From: Actinomycetota bacterium | Lineage (GTDB): Bacteria > Actinomycetota > Thermoleophilia > BMS3ABIN01 | Length of the DNA stretch: 64,000 nt | Direction of reading: 5' to 3' | NCBI GenBank assembly: GCA_023382335.1 | Contig: JAMCPM010000011.1 | Location: forward strand, 1 to 64,000 | Part shown: one piece after another, positions 31,245 through 41,260 of the stretch | How the letters are laid out: each line of letters starts with the position of its first letter | How positions within the stretch are numbered: position 1 is the stretch's first letter | The notes under the pieces: generated by a model | Told to the model about the DNA's origin: nothing | Seen by the model: the letters and a program-made list of their open reading frames with translations, nothing else | Database searches by the model: none | Made by a program: the position numbers and the translations under genes

Positions 31245-32047
31245 TTGTCTTGCATGCCTGCCTTTCTCAGACTGATAACGCTTATCCAGCAGTAATCTCG
31301 CAATCTCCTGAACCTCCGAATCGTAATCTCGTCAATCCTATATGTGGATCTCAAGGCAGCGCAAAAAACAGATGCGTTTCCAAGCCGTCCGGCAAATGGG
31401 GCGAGGGCTACAGAAAACAGGTAAAACTGCCTGTGCTCCACCTCGGCAAAATATCTGGAAAACAAATCAATGTCCTTCAACGAAAGCCGGTCTGCGATCG
31501 ACTCGCGGTCGCGTATGCCCGGAAGCAGTCGACGCGCGAGCAGCAGTGGATGCTTTTTCATGGATTCATTCGGAAACAGCGCCCGTCCACCCGGTTTCAG
31601 CACCCTGAAGCACTCTTTAGCGAACTTGCCGCGGTCCAGGAACAAAAGGACCGAATTCCCGACAACAAGATCGAAATGCTCATCGGGAAAATCAAGCACA
31701 TGGACATCCATGACACTGGGAAACACGCGGTCGGAAAGGCCGGCTCGTTCAACATTGTCCCTGGCGAGATCGATGCGCGACCCGGCGACATCGATGGCCC
31801 ATACCTTATTAGTGGTTGCGGCAAGGGAAATACTGTCGACGGCGTCGCCACAACCTATGTCGAGAATGTTCCAGCTCCGGTCCCAATCCCCAAGCAATCG
31901 GCGGGCGTAATCCTCGGAGGGCAGCAGAAAATTTGTCGGCTTACGATCGTTCAACAGGAAACTCGGATGCTTACGGACTTCCTGGTTAAAGAAATCCTCC
32001 ACTGCGCGATCCTGATTTTTCAAATTCGATGAAGGCATCATGCTCAA
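31241..32047 (-). CDS. class I SAM-dependent methyltransferase
   Basis: 268 residues. SAM motif I NILDIGCGDAVDSISLA (~75), acidic residue in VWAIDVAGSRID, motif II DFPDEHFDLVVGNSVLLFL and motif III LKPGGRALFPNE. The Methyltransf_11-type core is intact. In this operon it probably methylates a sugar or a glycan intermediate; the acceptor is unknown. 4-base overlaps with both neighbours indicate tight coupling. The C-terminal 80 residues are basic and may touch the membrane (LYLFSVALAPFAGRLG is a related-looking hydrophobic stretch). Confidence 0.85.
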   Translation of the reverse strand: MSMMPSSNLKNQDRAVEDFFNQEVRKHPSFLLNDRKPTNFLLPSEDYARRLLGDWDRSWNILDIGCGDAVDSISLAATTNKVWAIDVAGSRIDLARDNVERAGLSDRVFPSVMDVHVLDFPDEHFDLVVGNSVLLFLDRGKFAKECFRVLKPGGRALFPNESMKKHPLLLARRLLPGIRDRESIADRLSLKDIDLFSRYFAEVEHRQFYLFSVALAPFAGRLGNASVFCAALRSTYRIDEITIRRFRRLRDYCWISVISLRKAGMQDK

Positions 32048-33243
32048 TCGTTCGGGACCGTGTTGTCAATCAATTCCTTGTAGACCATCCACATCTTCTC
32101 CTGCATCATCTTTTCTGAATAGCACGACTGGAATTTGGCAAATGCATTTTCACCGAACTGTTCAGCCCGGCCAGGGTCGTCAATGAGTGAAATTATAGCC
32201 TGCGTGAGCGCCGCCGCGTCTAATGGCGGTATCAGTATTCCTGAGACCATATGTTCCACCAGCTCCTTGTTGCTGGAGATATCCGTGGTGACAATCGGCT
32301 TCGACAGCGCCATCGCCTCCAGTATGGAAACAGAAAGCCCTTCACGTAGAGTCGGAGACACCACCAAATCGCAGGCATTGAGAATATTGCCTATGTCCTG
32401 CCTGAATCCTGTAAAGATGACTTTCCCGGTCAGGCCCAGATTTGCCTGCATCGATTTGAGGCTGTCGGCTTCAGGTCCATCACCGACGATCAGCAGGCGC
32501 GCCTGCGGATGCTTCGCGAGCACGCCGGGGAAGGAATCAAGGATGACTTCCAGCCCTTTTCCGGGCGCCAGCCTGCCGATGACTCCGATAACCGCCTGAT
32601 TGTCGGTGATGCCGAAACCGTTTCTGGTTATCGCGGAGCTGGTATTGACCTTCAGCCTGTCAGGCGCGATTCCGTTATGCACCGTCACTATCTTTTCATT
32701 AGAAGCAATACCCAGGCGCAGAGCCCATTTGCGATGAAAGTCACTGACTGTGGTTATCCGGTCGCACCATCTGGCGGCCCGGCTTTCCAGAAAGGCGTAG
32801 GTCTTTATGACGGCTTTGGAGGAGTCCTCGTGGAAAGCAAAGCCGTGGGCTGTGTGAATGATGACCGGGACCCCGGCCGACCTTGCCGCCGCCCGTCCCA
32901 GGAAACCTCCCTTGGAAGTATGTGTATGCACGATGTCGATATTTCGCCTCTTGCATGCCAGTCTGAGTTTCCGAAAGGCAGCGGCGTCACGGAACGGGTT
33001 GATCTCCCGCCTCATTTCGGGCACGGCTATGATCTCACAGCCGGCCTCGCTATAGACTTTGGCGACGCCTTCATTGGAAGTGACGACAGACACCTCAAAG
33101 CCGCGGGATTTCAACATCTCCACATAGCTGAGGATGATCCAGACCGCGCCGCCGAATTCACTGCCACCGATAACCTGAAGAACATGCAGAGACCTCTTTT
33201 CCCCCTCGGGTGTTTGCGCAGGTGTATCGGCGATGTGGTTCAA
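32044..33243 (-). CDS. GT4-family glycosyltransferase
   Basis: 399 residues if translated from TTG 33243, whose TTGA overlaps the stop of the upstream gene, the pattern seen at most junctions of this operon. A frame to 33294 is possible. GT-B fold: N-terminal LHVLQVIGGSEFGGAVWII, HTHTSKGGFLGRAAARSAG, then the GT4 donor domain with VIGVIGRLAPGKGLEVILDSF and GLSVSILEAMALSKPIVTTD (E-x7-E region). It adds a sugar from a nucleotide donor to the lipid-linked repeat unit on the cytoplasmic side. Donor and linkage are unknown. Confidence 0.88.
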   Translation of the reverse strand: MNHIADTPAQTPEGEKRSLHVLQVIGGSEFGGAVWIILSYVEMLKSRGFEVSVVTSNEGVAKVYSEAGCEIIAVPEMRREINPFRDAAAFRKLRLACKRRNIDIVHTHTSKGGFLGRAAARSAGVPVIIHTAHGFAFHEDSSKAVIKTYAFLESRAARWCDRITTVSDFHRKWALRLGIASNEKIVTVHNGIAPDRLKVNTSSAITRNGFGITDNQAVIGVIGRLAPGKGLEVILDSFPGVLAKHPQARLLIVGDGPEADSLKSMQANLGLTGKVIFTGFRQDIGNILNACDLVVSPTLREGLSVSILEAMALSKPIVTTDISSNKELVEHMVSGILIPPLDAAALTQAIISLIDDPGRAEQFGENAFAKFQSCYSEKMMQEKMWMVYKELIDNTVPND

Positions 33244-34442
33244 GACAGGGCTCTTTCGACTGTTTGCTTTAGAAACACGGACTTTTCTTCCCAAAGGTAA
33301 TTGGCGCGGATGAGCGCACGGCCGCTATCGGAGAGATTCGCCGAGAGACTGGCAGAGTGGACGATCTTCTTGGCGGCCGAGGAAAAATCCTGCAGGGTGT
33401 CGGCTATCAGCACGTCATTGCCCGGAACGGCAGAGCACGCTGCGGCCACGGCTCTTGATGAAAGCACGGGCAGGCCGACGGCAAGCGATTCGAGGACCTT
33501 GTATTGCGAACCTGTTGCCATCGCCAGCGGAGCGATGAGCAGGCTGGCGTCAAGGTAGACGTTGACCAGATCTTCGACGTAGCCTGTGAAATGAATGTTC
33601 TCCGATTCCCTGTAACGGTCGGCGAGCGATTCCCCGCCGGCGCCACAGATAATCAGTTCGAGCCCGGGGATATCCCTGGACGCGAGGGGAAAGAAATCCT
33701 TGACGAGCCATTCAACGGCTTCGCGATTGGGCGGGTATGCCAGGTTCCCGACAAACAGGGCGCGCGGCGTGCGATTTTCATCAAATCTCCACTGATTGCT
33801 CAATAGGGACCCGGGGACACAGTTTGGTAAAACATCCAGCTTCCGTCCGGAACCGTGGATGCGCAACATGTGATCCTTATCTGCCGTAGAGCTGACAAGG
33901 ACACGATCGCTGCGCTCGATCGTAAGTCGCTCGTAACCCCTGATCCGCCAGTTGGCCTTGCTGGCCAATCTGGCTTTGGCGCGTAATTCCTTCGTAGCGC
34001 CGGCAATCCCGGCGAACCGTGAGGGACTGTCGACCAGATCGACTATGCTTCTGATTCCCTCAGCCTGTTTGAGAAAAGGATAAACCGAAATCTGAAATCC
34101 CCAGAAGATATCGGGGCGATAATCATCGAGTTGGCCGGCGAGCATTCTGCGAACATGGCCGATATCGAAACGCATCGCCTGATAAGGTCTGCCGGTCAGC
34201 ATTGCTTTAAACCCGGCCGCAACCACTTGACCTTTTCTGACCTCGCTCTTTGTTATCTCAACACCTCCGAGTTCGCCCGACTTTTTACCGATCTGCTCCC
34301 ATTCGCGGCTTAGACAAACGAGCCTGACTTCAGCGAACTCGTCGAGCAACCTCAGGACGTGAAACAGGCGATTCCTGTCCCCGCGATTTATCGGGAAGGG
34401 AAGCATACTGGAGAATACGAGGACGCGCGGCTTCCTGTTCAT
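33240..34442 (-). CDS. GT4-like glycosyltransferase (stp1/TIGR03087-like)
   Basis: 400 residues from ATG 34442, overlapping the previous gene's stop by 4 bases. The start KPRVLVFSSMLPFPINRGDRNR, then DEFAEVRLVCLSRE, resembles the sugar transferases associated with exosortase-type polysaccharide loci. The donor domain contains RALFVGNLAYPPNREAVEWLVKDFFP and QYKVLESLAVGLPVLSSRAVA. Most likely adds one sugar of the repeat unit. The characteristic C-terminal GT4 Glu is kept (KVLESLA). Confidence 0.85.
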   Translation of the reverse strand: MNRKPRVLVFSSMLPFPINRGDRNRLFHVLRLLDEFAEVRLVCLSREWEQIGKKSGELGGVEITKSEVRKGQVVAAGFKAMLTGRPYQAMRFDIGHVRRMLAGQLDDYRPDIFWGFQISVYPFLKQAEGIRSIVDLVDSPSRFAGIAGATKELRAKARLASKANWRIRGYERLTIERSDRVLVSSTADKDHMLRIHGSGRKLDVLPNCVPGSLLSNQWRFDENRTPRALFVGNLAYPPNREAVEWLVKDFFPLASRDIPGLELIICGAGGESLADRYRESENIHFTGYVEDLVNVYLDASLLIAPLAMATGSQYKVLESLAVGLPVLSSRAVAAACSAVPGNDVLIADTLQDFSSAAKKIVHSASLSANLSDSGRALIRANYLWEEKSVFLKQTVERALS

Positions 34443-35557
34443 GATAATTCCAGCGCATCGCGATAGACCTCGAGATGGCGTTGAGCGCACTTCTCCCATG
34501 TAAATTTGCGGGCGCGCTCTATTCCCCTCTCTGAAAGTTCTGCGGCGGCGGCCCTATCCTCCAGCAGCAGCATGATCGCCTCCGCCATCTCGTTATCACT
34601 TGCGGCGTCGACCAGGATGCCGGCGTCGCCTACCACCTCGGGGATCGATGCCGCGTTTGACGCCACGACGGCAGTGCCGCAGGCCATGGACTCGAGTACT
34701 GGCAGGCCAAAGCCTTCATACAATGAAGGGAAGGCGAATACTGAAGCGCTGCTGTACAGAGCAGGCATGTCACTCTCGCTGACATGACCCAGGAAACGGA
34801 TAGAATTTTCCTGGCCAGCTTCACGAATCACCTTTTCGACCTCGCCCCGGTATCGGTCACGCGCGCCGGCTATCAATAAAGTGATCTCAGGGTGCCTGCC
34901 GCGTATGATCGCCATGGCTCTGATCAGGCAGGGTAAATTCTTATGCCTCATGGTATTGCCAACATAGAGGATGAAGCTCTCGGGAAGGTCATGGCGGCGA
35001 GCGGTTTCTTCGAGCGTGCCGGCGTCGGTCACCGTCATGTAGTGGGCGTCTACGCCGAGAGGAATGACATGGATTCGGCCGGCGTCGACTCCCAGGCATG
35101 CTTGCAGATCTGTCGCCGTATTTGCGGAGATAGCGATGATGGAGGTGGCGGTGCGCAGCCGCTTCATCATCATTCTGTAGTAAACAACGATCTTTCGTGG
35201 GAAGAGATCCGGCCGCCGCAGCGGTTCGATGTCGGGACAGGTGACAACCACTTTTTTCCCGAACGAGTAGGGCGGGTCGAATGAAGGGTAATGATAAAGG
35301 TCGCAACTCGATCTTCTAACGGCGGCTGGAGAGAACAACCGGCCGCAAGGACCCGAGCGGCTCTTTTCCCGTGAAATAATGCCGGACAGGTCGTCCGGCG
35401 GCTGATCCCCCTTCTGGCAAAGCATCTCGATATCGAGGGTCCGGGCGCCGCAGGCAAGGATCTCTTTGCCCAACTGGGTTATATAGCGCCCGACTCCGGT
35501 GTCCCTGCCCACCAGCAGCCTGCCGTCGATAACGACGTTTTGTCGAGATGCCGTCAC
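34439..35557 (-). CDS. GT4-family glycosyltransferase
   Basis: 372 residues from GTG 35557, whose GTGA overlaps the stop of the GT2 gene. The longer frame to 35749 lies inside the GT2 gene and is not homologous. Begins SRQNVVIDGRLLVGRDTGVGRYI; typical of mannosyltransferase-like GT4 enzymes is FILYVGNTMRHKNLPCLIRA, then SLYEGFGLPVLESMACGTAVVASN with the E-x7-E motif, and EVVGDAGILVDA. It acts on the lipid-linked precursor in the cytoplasm. Donor unknown. Confidence 0.9.
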   Translation of the reverse strand: MTASRQNVVIDGRLLVGRDTGVGRYITQLGKEILACGARTLDIEMLCQKGDQPPDDLSGIISREKSRSGPCGRLFSPAAVRRSSCDLYHYPSFDPPYSFGKKVVVTCPDIEPLRRPDLFPRKIVVYYRMMMKRLRTATSIIAISANTATDLQACLGVDAGRIHVIPLGVDAHYMTVTDAGTLEETARRHDLPESFILYVGNTMRHKNLPCLIRAMAIIRGRHPEITLLIAGARDRYRGEVEKVIREAGQENSIRFLGHVSESDMPALYSSASVFAFPSLYEGFGLPVLESMACGTAVVASNAASIPEVVGDAGILVDAASDNEMAEAIMLLLEDRAAAAELSERGIERARKFTWEKCAQRHLEVYRDALELS

Positions 35558-36564
35558 CGCTGTAATGATCGTGCGTTTAAATGAAAATGAATAAGACCGG
35601 AAAGAATCACCCTGGAGGAATTCTCGAACTGGTGTGACTGACGATCTCCTTTCTCGCCACGCAAAATTGTTTTTGCCGCCACGAATCTCACTAACGCCAG
35701 TGATATCAAAAAAATTCGAATCAGCCTGGCCGCGTGGATGCCGTGCCATTTATGAATGTAAAGAAGCAGGCTGCGTTGCTGCTCGAGACGCATTTTTTCG
35801 TAATCAGACTTGGTCGACTGACCGCCATAATGGATGACGCTTTCAGTTGGCAGGAAGTACGTGAAGTGCCCCATGTTGTAGAGCCTTTTGAATAAATCGA
35901 TCTCCTCATAATGCATGAAGAAGCGCTCATCGAACCCGCCGGCATTGACAAAAGTATCCAGGGGCAGGATGAAAAATGCTCCCAGGACTGTTTCAACCTG
36001 GCGGATCCGCTGGTCCTCTTCAAGCGTGGATGGCTGGCTTAGATCGGGCCGGGAATAGTAGAGCTGCATTTGACCGGCAGGCATGAATTTGTTGAGGCGG
36101 GTAAAAAGGAGAAAGATACGCAGCGGAGTGGGGAATCGGGCGCATGAAAGCTGGTATGTTCCTTCCGGGCTTTTTAACCTGCAACTTATGACCATTTCCC
36201 TGGGACTGGACTCCAGGAGATCAAGCAAGCGGCGAAGGGACTTCGGATGCACAATCGTATCCGGGTTTAGAACAAGGAGGTATTTTCCGCTTGCCTTGCT
36301 CGAGCCGATGTTCATGGCCGAGCCGAAGCCGATATTCTCGCCGGTCTGGATCACAATCGTCTGAGGGAACGATTGGCGCACGGCATTCTCGGAACCATCA
36401 CTGGAAGCGTTGTCGCAAACGATCACTTCAAAAGAATAATCGTGAGGGCCATGATAAAGGGCAGCCAGGCAATCAAGCAGCAAATCGCAGGTGTTGTAAC
36501 TGACTATGACAATCGACAAGTCGATATCAGGCCCGGTTCGGGTTTCCATGGCATTGCCGATCAA
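35554..36564 (-). CDS. GT2-family glycosyltransferase (rhamnosyltransferase-like)
   Basis: 336 residues. GT-A fold: DLSIVIVSYNTCDLLLDCLAAL, EVIVCDNASSDGSENAV, nucleotide-binding LLVLNPDTIVHP (DxD-like), LGAFFILPLDTFVNAGGFDERFFMHYEEIDLFKRL (catalytic acidic region) and a C-terminal amphipathic helix (IRIFLISLALVRFVAAKT). Closest in style to WbbL-like rhamnosyltransferases. A TTG at 36564 forms a 4-base overlap with the polymerase gene; ATG 36549 (METRTG) is an alternative. Confidence 0.9.
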   Translation of the reverse strand: MIGNAMETRTGPDIDLSIVIVSYNTCDLLLDCLAALYHGPHDYSFEVIVCDNASSDGSENAVRQSFPQTIVIQTGENIGFGSAMNIGSSKASGKYLLVLNPDTIVHPKSLRRLLDLLESSPREMVISCRLKSPEGTYQLSCARFPTPLRIFLLFTRLNKFMPAGQMQLYYSRPDLSQPSTLEEDQRIRQVETVLGAFFILPLDTFVNAGGFDERFFMHYEEIDLFKRLYNMGHFTYFLPTESVIHYGGQSTKSDYEKMRLEQQRSLLLYIHKWHGIHAARLIRIFLISLALVRFVAAKTILRGEKGDRQSHQFENSSRVILSGLIHFHLNARSLQR

Positions 36565-37997
36565 GCTTTTTCCCCGTTCCAGCTGTCTTCCCTGACGGAA
36601 AGCGCATAGCAGGTACCCATCAGCGTCGCTATCAAGGGAGCCGTTGTCGGGTTCGTGAATTCAGGCGAAGACATCGACGTGACAGCGTAACCGCAAATCA
36701 TCGCAAATGTTGTCAGGTAGACGACCTGTCTCAAATCGGAGTTCGTGGATCGGACGAACCCCCTGATGGCGACCAAGGCGCTGAGGGAAAAGAAACCTAA
36801 GAAGAATGCGAAGCCGACGATTCCAGTCGTTTCGAGGATCCAGATATATTGGTTATGGGCAAAACCCAAGGTGTTATCCAGACTGAAATAAACCGGCGAC
36901 CCGTAGCCATGACCTATCAGCGGCGACTTTAGAAAAGAATCGTAGTAAGCCTTGATCTCATCGGTGCGGTAATCCACGTTCGGGTCGCCGATCAGGCCGG
37001 TCTGCAATCGCTCCCTGAGGCCCCCTAAAAGACTGACGCCGCGCAACCTCATCGAGAGCATATCGATTACCAGGGTCATGGCCACCGCACCGGCGGTCAC
37101 GGTTGCGATATTCTTGATGCCGAAGCTCTTTTTCCGAAAAAGCACGGCAAGCATTAGAAGAAAAGCGGCCACAATGCCGAGCCAAAATCCACGCGTGGCA
37201 GAAAGCATCAAAAGGGCGATGTCCAGAATAATGCCGACAATTATCAGCGCCTTGCCGGTTGCAGTGCGCGGCGGTGAGAATTTCAGTAAAAGCACCAGAA
37301 AGATGATGCAGGGTATGGTCAGGGCGGGCTCGGCGAAAAAGTTTGGGCGCGTATATACATTGCTGATGATGCCGACGGGCAGATTGGGAAAATAGGGAGT
37401 CAGATACCCCAGTGAGCCTGCAATTCCCACAACCCCCAATGAGATTGATGAAATAATGACCACCATTCTCAGCTCGCGGAGCCTCTTGGCCGAGTCCATC
37501 TCGATCACTGCCACGAAGAAGAGAGCATAAAGCAACGGTCCCCTGGCAGAGCGAAGCGCTGCTTCGTACCCCAGTTGCCTGCCGTATAGAAGGGACACAA
37601 TAGAGATCAGGAGCCAACCGAGGCCCAGGATTAAAACAGAGGATCTGCTGGCCGTTTTGGCCCTGTTGTTCAGATAATGAAAAAACGAACCAAGGACCGC
37701 CGCGGCCGTGAGTATGTCGATGGGGGACAGGCTGGTCCTGAGTCCCGCCAACATTCCGGAAGTGGATAGATCATTAAAAATGAAATAGAAAGGGCTGCAC
37801 AGCACCACTGCATATAAGGCGAAACGCGGCTTTTTGAGGAATGACCAGACGAGAGCCAGCGCGACCAGGTAAACCAACGATTTCGTTGGGGTTACCCTTG
37901 AAATAAGCAGTCCGAAGAAGATGCTGGCCACGGTCACAGCCGCAAGCGCATGCCACTTTATTTCCGCAGGCTTTCGCAGGATGAATAGAGAATTCAT
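36561..37997 (-). CDS. O-antigen polymerase/ligase (Wzy/WaaL family) membrane protein
   Basis: 478 residues with about eleven membrane helices and the family's large periplasmic loop near residue 340-390 (EIKAYYDSFLKSPLIGHGYGSP, FAHNQYIWILETTGIVGF), including the conserved His. RGFWLGIVAAFLLML precedes it. In this operon, next to the flippase, it is the best candidate for the Wzy polymerase. 4-base overlaps at both ends. It is one of three WaaL/Wzy-type domains in the region (also 28213-30078 and 41298-42878). Confidence 0.88.
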   Translation of the reverse strand: MNSLFILRKPAEIKWHALAAVTVASIFFGLLISRVTPTKSLVYLVALALVWSFLKKPRFALYAVVLCSPFYFIFNDLSTSGMLAGLRTSLSPIDILTAAAVLGSFFHYLNNRAKTASRSSVLILGLGWLLISIVSLLYGRQLGYEAALRSARGPLLYALFFVAVIEMDSAKRLRELRMVVIISSISLGVVGIAGSLGYLTPYFPNLPVGIISNVYTRPNFFAEPALTIPCIIFLVLLLKFSPPRTATGKALIIVGIILDIALLMLSATRGFWLGIVAAFLLMLAVLFRKKSFGIKNIATVTAGAVAMTLVIDMLSMRLRGVSLLGGLRERLQTGLIGDPNVDYRTDEIKAYYDSFLKSPLIGHGYGSPVYFSLDNTLGFAHNQYIWILETTGIVGFAFFLGFFSLSALVAIRGFVRSTNSDLRQVVYLTTFAMICGYAVTSMSSPEFTNPTTAPLIATLMGTCYALSVREDSWNGEKA

Positions 37998-39541
37998 TCT
38001 TCTCCAAGTCTCATTACTGCCCTTGCTGAAGATATAAGTCTAAAAAAGGATTGTCTTTCCGACCTTGATATGACAGCAAAGGTAGTCAATAAATAAGTCA
38101 GCGAAAAGATCAGGGTCATAACAGCAAGCAGATAAACATTCGCGATTCGTGTTCCCAACACCGGCATGGCCAGGACGGTTGTGATCAAGGATGCGCTAAC
38201 GGCGGCCAAAGGTGTCTTGTAAACCGATATCATGAAAGATCTTAGGGAGATATCCATGGCTTTCGCAAAAAGCCAGAGGAAATACAGGGCTCCGGTAGCG
38301 CTTGCGCATGCCACTCCGAGAGGTATGCCCTCGAAACCAAGAGAATGCATCAGCGAATAACCGAGAACGATATATAGAAAGAGCGTCAGAACCTGGTAGC
38401 GGGCCTCAAAACCAGGAAGGGCGATGCCGCGGCCGATCGATGTACCGACACCGGTGGTCAGATGAAGGACGTTTCCCAGCGAGAGGCATAGAAGAACGAA
38501 AGCGGCGCTCTCATAGCCTGGGCCTAACCAGAGGTCGAAGATCCGGTAAGAAAACAGGGCGAGCGCCGCACCAAGCGGCAGCGCCAGCGTGACCAGCCAG
38601 CGGGTCCCTTTCACGTACAGGTTCCGGATCTGCCTCGCATCACCGCGGCTGTGCGCTTCTGACGCGGTTGGAACTACTGCGGGCAACAAGGCGGCGGGCA
38701 ATGTCCATCCAGCGTTGGCTATCCGGTTTCCGAGGTCGTACATGCCCGCGGCCGCTGGCCCGAAAAACGCACCGGCCATCAGCTTTGGAACCTGGGTTTT
38801 GAAAATATCGGTCAGATAGCTTACCTGTATTCGTGAGCCAAATCTGAATAGATAGCTCCAGACAGACCGTGAAAAAGCGCCGCGAATGCTGACTGATAGA
38901 GACGGGCATATCTTTCGGGCAAGTATGGCGCCGCCAATGAATTGAAGCGCAAACATGATGACCATGGAGCCAACCAGACCGAAGAGCCCGTAGCCCAGAA
39001 AAAGCGAGGCGACGCTGGAAAGGGCAAAGACGATAAAAGTTGACACTGAAAGCAATGCGGCCATATCGAAGCGGTTAAGTCCCTGAAGCATAGCGCGGGA
39101 AATGTTGGCCATGCTTGAAATTGAGAGAATCACCGCCGCGGCGATGATCATTTTCCACACGACGTCCCGTTGAACATCTCCAAAATTTATGATATCCAGA
39201 ATCAGGGGGGCAAAAATGAAGGCCGCCAAAAGTGTTACTAACGAGAATGCAGCATAGAAAATGATAACGGCGCCCGTTATCGATGCAAGGTGAAAATAAT
39301 CTTCACTGGCGACGTGCTCGGGCACAGCTCTAAGCAGACCGACGCTGATGCCCATATCCATCCCTCCGGCTGTGCCGCTCATCGCAAGTACCAGTGCCCA
39401 TAAACCATAGCCGTCGGCACCCAGATATCTTAGAAAAACGGGGGTAACAAGAAGGTTTCCAGCCAGAAGGATGACCTGATTGATTACGTTGAAGGATGTA
39501 CTGCGGAGGAATCTTCGCCGGGTGTTGATTTCCTGGATCAT
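37994..39541 (-). CDS. polysaccharide flippase (Wzx/MATE-like, MOP superfamily)
   Basis: 515 residues with 12-14 membrane helices. The start RRRFLRSTSFNVINQVILLAGNLLVTPVFLRYLGADGYGLWAL is typical of Wzx/polysaccharide biosynthesis proteins (membrane-lumen facing pore, glycine-rich helix 1-2 loop). The central LMAGAFFGPAAAGMYDLGNRIANAG matches the family's helix 7-8 region. It would flip undecaprenyl-linked repeat units outward. It overlaps the polymerase by 4 bases and stands 86 bases after the Wzz-kinase gene. Confidence 0.9.
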   Translation of the reverse strand: MIQEINTRRRFLRSTSFNVINQVILLAGNLLVTPVFLRYLGADGYGLWALVLAMSGTAGGMDMGISVGLLRAVPEHVASEDYFHLASITGAVIIFYAAFSLVTLLAAFIFAPLILDIINFGDVQRDVVWKMIIAAAVILSISSMANISRAMLQGLNRFDMAALLSVSTFIVFALSSVASLFLGYGLFGLVGSMVIMFALQFIGGAILARKICPSLSVSIRGAFSRSVWSYLFRFGSRIQVSYLTDIFKTQVPKLMAGAFFGPAAAGMYDLGNRIANAGWTLPAALLPAVVPTASEAHSRGDARQIRNLYVKGTRWLVTLALPLGAALALFSYRIFDLWLGPGYESAAFVLLCLSLGNVLHLTTGVGTSIGRGIALPGFEARYQVLTLFLYIVLGYSLMHSLGFEGIPLGVACASATGALYFLWLFAKAMDISLRSFMISVYKTPLAAVSASLITTVLAMPVLGTRIANVYLLAVMTLIFSLTYLLTTFAVISRSERQSFFRLISSARAVMRLGEE

Positions 39542-39627
39542 CGAGAATTAGCAGAAATGGAAATTGTGAGATCCCTTACATAGAGCCATATTTCTTTTTT
39601 TAAAAAGGGCCGAATTGGCCGTCTACT

Positions 39628-41199
39628 TCATTGGTAGTAATAACCGCTTTCGTACGCGTGTGAGGAGCCGGAATTTGTGATAACGAAGCCGAGGATGTTG
39701 CACGGGACGGATTCAATGAACCTTTCCATCGACTCAATCGATTTTTTAGACGTCTGATCAAGCCGGATGATAAGTACAACACCGTCTACCTTTGACGCCA
39801 TGCTGGCCGCGTCTCCGACCACACCTAGAGGAGGCGCGTCCAGAAGGACGATGTCGGCGTAATCGCGCGCCTCGGCGATGAGAGCTCCCATCCTGTCGGA
39901 TGCGGCCAATTCACCCGGGTTCGGCGGTATTGGGCCGGAGGTAGCGCAGTAAATCGGTTTGACGCCGTTCATACTGGCAAAGAATGTGTCGTTTTCGTTC
40001 GGAGCCGATCTGGCGGCGCCGGTTATGGCGATCTGCTGCGCTTCGATCATCTGAAGCGTCTCCCTCAGGGAGTTTGCACCGGAAATTACATTTGTCAGAC
40101 CCATGGCGTTATCGAGACCGAGATATTGGGAAAGCATCGGCCTTCTCAGATCTCCTTCGAGGATGATCACTCTCTGGCCGGCTCTCGCCAGGGTTATGGC
40201 AAGATTTGAAATCGTTGTTGATTTGCCTTCGCCCGGTTCGGGGCTGGTGACCATTATCGTCTTGATTTCACGATCTGGTTCGATATAGCTCAGATTCGTC
40301 TTTAGTAACCTGTATGCTTCGGAACTTGCGCCGGACGGGTTGTCAAGAGTGACGAGATTGCCATTGCCCGACGTGATCTTAGGTACCGACGCCAGTATAG
40401 GTCTTTCGATCCGGCGGGTGATCTCAGCCGAATCACGGACTTTGGTGTCGAACTTCTCAACAGTGAATACCAGTCCAATGCCTACGATAAGGCTGCTTAA
40501 CAGGGCGGCGAAGCCGGTCATAAAAGGATTCCTGGCAATGGGCGTGCCTGACAGGGTCGCGGGTTTTACAATCTCAAGGTTGCCTGTCTGCATCGCCTGG
40601 ATAAGCTTTAAAGTCTCCGCTTTGTCGGCCAGCAACTTATAAGTCGTCGATTCTTGTTCCTCGGGAGGAATGCTTCTGAGCTGCTCTTCGATGGGGATGC
40701 GAGCGTTCTCGAGGACCTGCTGGTCCGATTTCTGCCGCCAGGAAATATATTCAGTAGAAAAGGCTCCGGCGACATCTGCAGCGATTTGAGGGTCAGTGGA
40801 GGTTGCAGTAATCCGCATGATATCGGTCTTGTCTACCAATGACACATTGATCATCGAAAGCACATCCTGCCCGCCGACCTCGTCTCCCAGCTTTTTATAT
40901 ACGGCGTCAACAACTTCGGGCGATTTGACCAGTTCGGCTGCATTCTGCATGTCTCTGTCGGGCTGATAGCTCGACTGCTGCAAAATATCTGTGCCGACTA
41001 GCGCCCTGTCTATGCCTGAGTGAGTCTGGAGCAGTTCGGCGTAGGACTGATACTTGGGTGTGTTAAAAAAAATGGTTGCTGCCAGGGCAATAGATGTTAT
41101 AACCGCCGCGGAAACGAAAACAATCCATTTATGACGCCAGACGACCGCCAGATTTTCGCGAATGCCGCTGGATCCAATCAAGGAAGAAGGTGTTTCCAT
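39628..41199 (-). CDS. Wzz-BY-kinase fusion (polysaccharide co-polymerase with tyrosine kinase domain)
   Basis: 523 residues. Helix 1 (IVFVSAAVITSIALAATIFF, ~26-45), a large Wzz domain with coiled coil (~50-215), helix 2 (FMTGFAALLSSLIVGIGLVF), then a BY-kinase domain with Walker A TSPEPGEGKSTTISNLA (~315), Walker A' VIILEGDLRRPMLSQ, and Walker B IVLLDAPPLGVVG (~450). The C-terminus ends HAYESGYYYQ, a tyrosine cluster. This is the single-chain (Wzc-like) format, in contrast to the split pair at 23413-24819. First gene of the eleven-gene operon, divergent from 41298. Confidence 0.93.
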   Translation of the reverse strand: METPSSLIGSSGIRENLAVVWRHKWIVFVSAAVITSIALAATIFFNTPKYQSYAELLQTHSGIDRALVGTDILQQSSYQPDRDMQNAAELVKSPEVVDAVYKKLGDEVGGQDVLSMINVSLVDKTDIMRITATSTDPQIAADVAGAFSTEYISWRQKSDQQVLENARIPIEEQLRSIPPEEQESTTYKLLADKAETLKLIQAMQTGNLEIVKPATLSGTPIARNPFMTGFAALLSSLIVGIGLVFTVEKFDTKVRDSAEITRRIERPILASVPKITSGNGNLVTLDNPSGASSEAYRLLKTNLSYIEPDREIKTIMVTSPEPGEGKSTTISNLAITLARAGQRVIILEGDLRRPMLSQYLGLDNAMGLTNVISGANSLRETLQMIEAQQIAITGAARSAPNENDTFFASMNGVKPIYCATSGPIPPNPGELAASDRMGALIAEARDYADIVLLDAPPLGVVGDAASMASKVDGVVLIIRLDQTSKKSIESMERFIESVPCNILGFVITNSGSSHAYESGYYYQ

Positions 41200-41260
41200 T
41201 TAGAGCGGTTCAGCCCCTGTTTCATTTGAAGTTTTGGGGAATTTCATCGGCAATCTTATA

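Noticed and set aside
31214-32032. 272-codon plus-strand frame opposite the methyltransferase
   Set aside because: Shadow frame; the minus-strand methyltransferase with clear SAM motifs and 4-base overlaps to its neighbours explains the region.
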